64,000 nt of DNA from Jeongeupia chitinilytica (GTDB lineage: Bacteria > Pseudomonadota > Gammaproteobacteria > Burkholderiales > Chitinibacteraceae): the NCBI RefSeq assembly GCF_014652315.1, contig NZ_BMYO01000003.1, positions 310,412-374,411 of the forward strand. The letters are read 5' to 3'. Position numbers and translations under genes: made by a program. Numbering within the stretch: position 1 is the stretch's first letter; each line of letters opens with the position of its first letter. The notes below the pieces were generated by a model that saw nothing but the letters and a program-made list of their open reading frames with translations, ran no database searches and was not told where the DNA came from. Below, in pieces: positions 60,770 through 64,000 of the stretch.

Positions 60770-63334
60770 TCAGAGCATTGCCTTGAGCTCGAACAAAAGC
60801 TGTAGTGCGGCGCGCGGGCTCAAGTCATCGGGATCGATCCCTGCGATTTTTTCGACGAGCGGATGATCTTCGGGTTCCGCCACCGGCTCAACCGGCACAC
60901 TGAACAGGTCCCCTTGCTGCGCATGACCCGGACTGGACTGCTCAAGTTCCGCCAGCTTGCGCTTGGCCTGACGAATGACTTCGCGCGGCACGCCGGCGAG
61001 CTGTGCCACGGCCACGCCATAACTTTGCGACGCCGGCCCTTCCTGTACCGCATGCAGGAAGACGATGCGGTCCTTGTGCTCGACCGCATCAAGATGGACG
61101 TTGGCGACCATTGCGTAGTCCTGCGCCAGCCTTGTGAGCTCGAAGTAGTGCGTGGCAAACAGGGTATACGCGCGACTCTTCTCGATCAGTTGCCGGGCAA
61201 TCGCCCACGCCAGCGCCAGCCCGTCGAAAGTCGACGTTCCGCGCCCCACTTCGTCCATCAGCACCAGACTGTGCTCGCTGGCGTTGTTGAGGATGTTCGC
61301 GGTTTCGGTCATTTCAACCATGAAGGTCGAGCGGCCGCCAGCCAGGTCGTCCGAAGCGCCGATCCGGGTGAAGATGCGGTCGACACGACCGATCACTGCG
61401 CTCGTTGCCGGGACGTAGCTGCCGACATGCGCCAGCAGCACGATCAGCGCCACCTGGCGCATGTAGGTCGATTTACCGCCCATGTTCGGTCCGGTGATCA
61501 GCAGCAGCTTGCGCATCGCGCCAAACGTCACCCCGTTCGGGATGAAGTCGTCGATCTGCGCTTCGACCACCGGATGACGACCGGCATCAATGTCGATGCG
61601 GACGTCGTCGACAAACTCGGGGGCCACATAGCCGCGGGTCTGTGCATGACCGGCGAGGCAGGCCAGCACATCCACCGTCGCAACGGCCTGCGCAGCGAGA
61701 CGCAGGCTGGCCAGTTGCGGCTGCAGACTGTCGAGCAGCGCATCGAACAGCTGTTTCTCCAGCGCCAGCGCCCGGTCCTGCGCTGACAGCGCCTTTTCCT
61801 CGAACGCTTTCAGTTCCGGCGTGATGTAGCGCTCGGCGTTCTTCATCGTCTGCCGGCGCCGGTATTCCGGCGGCACCTTGTCGACGTTGGCATTGCCGAT
61901 TTCGATGAAGAAACCGGCGACGCGGTTGTATTCGACCCGCAAGGTCGGAATGCCGGTCCGCTCGCGTTCGAGCAATTCCATTCTTTGCAGGTATTCGCCG
62001 CAGTTGGCCTGGATGCCGCGGAGCTCGTCGAGCTCGGCCGAATAGCCGTCGGCGATCACCCCGCCCTCCCGCAGCACCACGGACGGTTCCGGCTGGACCG
62101 CACCGGCAAGCAGGGCATGGATTTCGGCATCGGGCAGCAGTGCCTGCGACAGCCCGGCAAAGAACGCGGTCTGCGGCAATGCGTCGCGCAATGCCGGCAG
62201 CAAGGCAAGGCTGTCACGCAGACTGGACAAATCGCGCGGGCGGGCGCTGCGCAGTGCAATCCGCGCGGCAATCCGTTCGATGTCGGCAACGCCGCTCAGT
62301 GTTTCCTGCAAGGGTGCGCTGGCACCGGTGTCCAGCAGCGCACTGATCGCCGCCTGCCGCTCGAGAATCGCCGCGTGCTGACGCAAGGGGTGATGCAGCC
62401 AGTGCCGCAGCGTCCGCGACCCCATGCTGGTTGCACACTGGTCAAGCAGCGAGAACAGCGTCGGTGCCGCCTCGCCGCGTATGGTTTCGGTCAGTTCGAG
62501 ATTGCGTCGTGTCGCCGGATCGAGCTCGATGTACTGACTGGCATGTTCGACGCGCAATCCGGCCAGCGCCGGCAGGACGCCGCCTTGTGTCGTCCGCACG
62601 TACTCGAGCAACGCACCGGCCCCTCCGATTGCCAGCATGTCGTCAGCCACGCCGAAACCGGCCAGATCGTGCGTTGCAAAGTGGCGCGTCAGCGCGCGAA
62701 TCGCGCTGTCGCGATCGAACTGCCAAGGCGGCATTTGCCGTACCGGTACACCGAGCGTGTCGAACAGCGCCAGCCCGGTGTCGCTCGAGATAACGACTTC
62801 GGCCGGCCGCAGTCGCTCGAGTTCGGTCGGCAGGCGCTCGACGTCGGTATCCATCAGCGCGAAATCGCCGGATGCCAGCGACAACCAGGCCAGCCCCAGC
62901 CGGCCTTTCAGCGCGACAACCCCCAGTAGCCGGTTTTCCTGCTTGTCATCGAGCAGGGCCGCATCGGTCAGTGTTCCCGGCGTCACCACCCGCACGACCT
63001 TGCGTTCGAGCGGCCCCTTGGTCGTCGCCGGATCACCGAACTGCTCGCAGATCGCCACCGACTCGCCCAGTCTGACCAGCCTGGCCAGGTAACCCTCGCA
63101 GGCGTGATACGGAATCCCGGCCATCTTGATCGGCTGGCCGGCGCTCTGGCCACGGGTCGTCAGGGTAATGTCGAGCAGCTTCGACGCCTTGACCGCATCG
63201 TCGTAGAACAGCTCGTAAAAGTCGCCCATCCGGTAGAAAACCAGCTTGTCCGGATGGTCGGCCTTGAGCCGAAGGTACTGCGCCATCATCGGCGTATGAT
63301 TCAACTCTTTGTTTTTAATGGCGCTTTTTTCCAA
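60770..63334 (-). CDS. mutS: DNA mismatch repair protein MutS
   Basis: A TTG at 63334 gives 854 residues, close to E. coli MutS (853). Its short lead into HTPMMAQYLRLKA agrees with the family, while the ATG at 63289 would cut off the conserved HTP. The mismatch-binding Phe-x-Glu is in RMGDFYELFYDD. The ATPase has TGPNMGGKSTYMRQ (about 612-625), then LVLMDEVGRGTSTFDG and FATHYFELT. It recognises base mismatches and recruits MutL. No mutL is in the window. Confidence 0.95.
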   Translation of the reverse strand: MEKSAIKNKELNHTPMMAQYLRLKADHPDKLVFYRMGDFYELFYDDAVKASKLLDITLTTRGQSAGQPIKMAGIPYHACEGYLARLVRLGESVAICEQFGDPATTKGPLERKVVRVVTPGTLTDAALLDDKQENRLLGVVALKGRLGLAWLSLASGDFALMDTDVERLPTELERLRPAEVVISSDTGLALFDTLGVPVRQMPPWQFDRDSAIRALTRHFATHDLAGFGVADDMLAIGGAGALLEYVRTTQGGVLPALAGLRVEHASQYIELDPATRRNLELTETIRGEAAPTLFSLLDQCATSMGSRTLRHWLHHPLRQHAAILERQAAISALLDTGASAPLQETLSGVADIERIAARIALRSARPRDLSSLRDSLALLPALRDALPQTAFFAGLSQALLPDAEIHALLAGAVQPEPSVVLREGGVIADGYSAELDELRGIQANCGEYLQRMELLERERTGIPTLRVEYNRVAGFFIEIGNANVDKVPPEYRRRQTMKNAERYITPELKAFEEKALSAQDRALALEKQLFDALLDSLQPQLASLRLAAQAVATVDVLACLAGHAQTRGYVAPEFVDDVRIDIDAGRHPVVEAQIDDFIPNGVTFGAMRKLLLITGPNMGGKSTYMRQVALIVLLAHVGSYVPATSAVIGRVDRIFTRIGASDDLAGGRSTFMVEMTETANILNNASEHSLVLMDEVGRGTSTFDGLALAWAIARQLIEKSRAYTLFATHYFELTRLAQDYAMVANVHLDAVEHKDRIVFLHAVQEGPASQSYGVAVAQLAGVPREVIRQAKRKLAELEQSSPGHAQQGDLFSVPVEPVAEPEDHPLVEKIAGIDPDDLSPRAALQLLFELKAML

Positions 63335-63502
63335 CGTCTGATACCTGTCCGAAACTCGTGTGCTTTGGTCCGTGATTTTACCTTGAGGATGAACGTTCGC
63401 ACGGCAGAAAGTCGCTGCAGCGGCAGGCAAGCTTGCGTATCGTTGAACGCATGCCGGACCGCCCGTGGACCGTGCACTCTTCGACGTTTGCCCGCCCCGC
63501 TT

Positions 63503-64000
63503 ATGTGCGTCAACTTTCTGCCCACGCCACCGACCATCCTGCCTCAGCGTTTCGCCACCCCCGACCCGTTCGGTGAATGGCAGGACGAGGTCTGGCAGGA
63601 CTATTCCGCCCCGATCATCATCCAGGGCGACGACGGTCAACGTCAGGCACTGCTGGCGAACTACGGCATGATTCCCAGACGCAAGATTCCGGCCGGCGCC
63701 GCGCATTTCAGCACCATGAACGCCAGGACGGAGACGGTCGACCGCAAACGCTCCTACCGGACAGCCTGGCTGAAGGGCTATCGCTGCCTGATTCCGATGA
63801 CGGCATTCTTCGAGCCGTGCTACGAGAGCGGCCGGGCCGAGCGGATGCGGATCGGCATGGCCGACGGCGAACCGTTTGCCGTTGCCGGCATCTGGCGCCC
63901 CTGGAAGGAAGACAACGGCAGCCATTCGTTCAGCTTCTCGCAGCTGACGATCAACGCCGACCACCATCCGCTGATGAATCGGATGCACCGGCCCGGTGAC
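63503..64000 (+). CDS. SRAP-domain protein (YedK/HMCES family), 3' end cut by window edge
   Basis: The ATG at 63503 gives 166 residues with no stop inside the window. Cys2 (MCVNFLP) is the nucleophile that bonds abasic DNA. STMNARTETV carries the conserved Asn, IPMTAFFEPCYE the catalytic Glu, and HPLMNRMHRPGD the His near the cut. The family protects ssDNA abasic sites. It is divergent from mutS by 168 bases. The Glu region (TAFFEP) is a variant of the usual GFYEW. Confidence 0.85.
   Translation, partial: MCVNFLPTPPTILPQRFATPDPFGEWQDEVWQDYSAPIIIQGDDGQRQALLANYGMIPRRKIPAGAAHFSTMNARTETVDRKRSYRTAWLKGYRCLIPMTAFFEPCYESGRAERMRIGMADGEPFAVAGIWRPWKEDNGSHSFSFSQLTINADHHPLMNRMHRPGD

Noticed and set aside
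1..64000. tRNA genes, rRNA genes and CRISPR arrays
   Set aside because: No T-loop GTTCGAATC-type cores with matching stems, no rRNA-like segments and no regularly spaced repeats were seen by eye.

Overview
The window reads as a GC-rich chromosome segment of a chitin-degrading betaproteobacterium, probably in the Neisseriales/Chromobacteriaceae. The evidence is gene content: a GH18 chitinase, adjacent tadA, recN, nadK and hrcA genes, a thyA-folA pair, mutS, an rluB/greB block, and acetoacetate and 3-hydroxybutyrate metabolism genes. No taxonomic marker such as rRNA is present, so the family is an inference.

Layout. Positions 1-3440 are the early part of an integrated filamentous phage (inovirus). 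It has a replication initiator, an ssDNA-binding protein, two small proteins and a major coat protein cut by the left edge, all leftward. A repressor and a further phage gene run rightward across a repeat-rich operator. A dif-like XerCD site lies in the 3' end of the repressor gene. Positions 3443-12051 form an accessory region rich in copper enzymes: a fungal-type tyrosinase with two downstream partner genes, a multicopper oxidase, a DJ-1/PfpI protein, and a Tat-type metallophosphoesterase/cupredoxin pair, both frameshifted in this sequence. Positions 12409-16511 hold an acetoacetate CoA-transferase (atoDA), a peroxiredoxin, and a 3-hydroxybutyrate dehydrogenase/patatin operon. Positions 17450-18930 hold a CLC-type fluoride exporter preceded by a clear fluoride (crcB-type) riboswitch. 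A decayed IS3-family element follows (19047-19800).

The most interesting region is 20111-32139. It is a one-direction biosynthetic cluster with sbnA and sbnB (L-2,3-diaminopropionate synthesis), azlC and azlD (a two-part amino acid exporter), a stand-alone carrier-condensation protein, a 2147-residue NRPS and a phosphopantetheinyl transferase. The NRPS reads truncated-C / A / T / C / A / T / TE. The first A domain carries the classical serine code. The second has an acidic pocket suited to a diamino acid. The terminal thioesterase has Cys in place of the usual nucleophilic Ser (GHCSG). Cys-type thioesterases are known to close strained rings in obafluorin (beta-lactone) and sulfazecin (beta-lactam on diaminopropionate). 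A Ser/diaminopropionate peptide, possibly ring-closed, is therefore the working hypothesis. No sulfotransferase or other tailoring gene is visible.

From 32411 to the right edge the content is mostly core chromosome. It includes two universal stress proteins with a P-type ATPase, cysS, the chitinase, tadA-recN, nadK divergent from hrcA, mltB, a chemotaxis receptor, sdaC-sdaA for serine use, an Atm1-type ABC exporter, apaG, rpe-gph, thyA-folA, an orphan sensor kinase, greB, rluB, mutS and a right-truncated SRAP (YedK/HMCES) gene. Several strong intrinsic terminators separate these units. No tRNA, rRNA or CRISPR array was seen.
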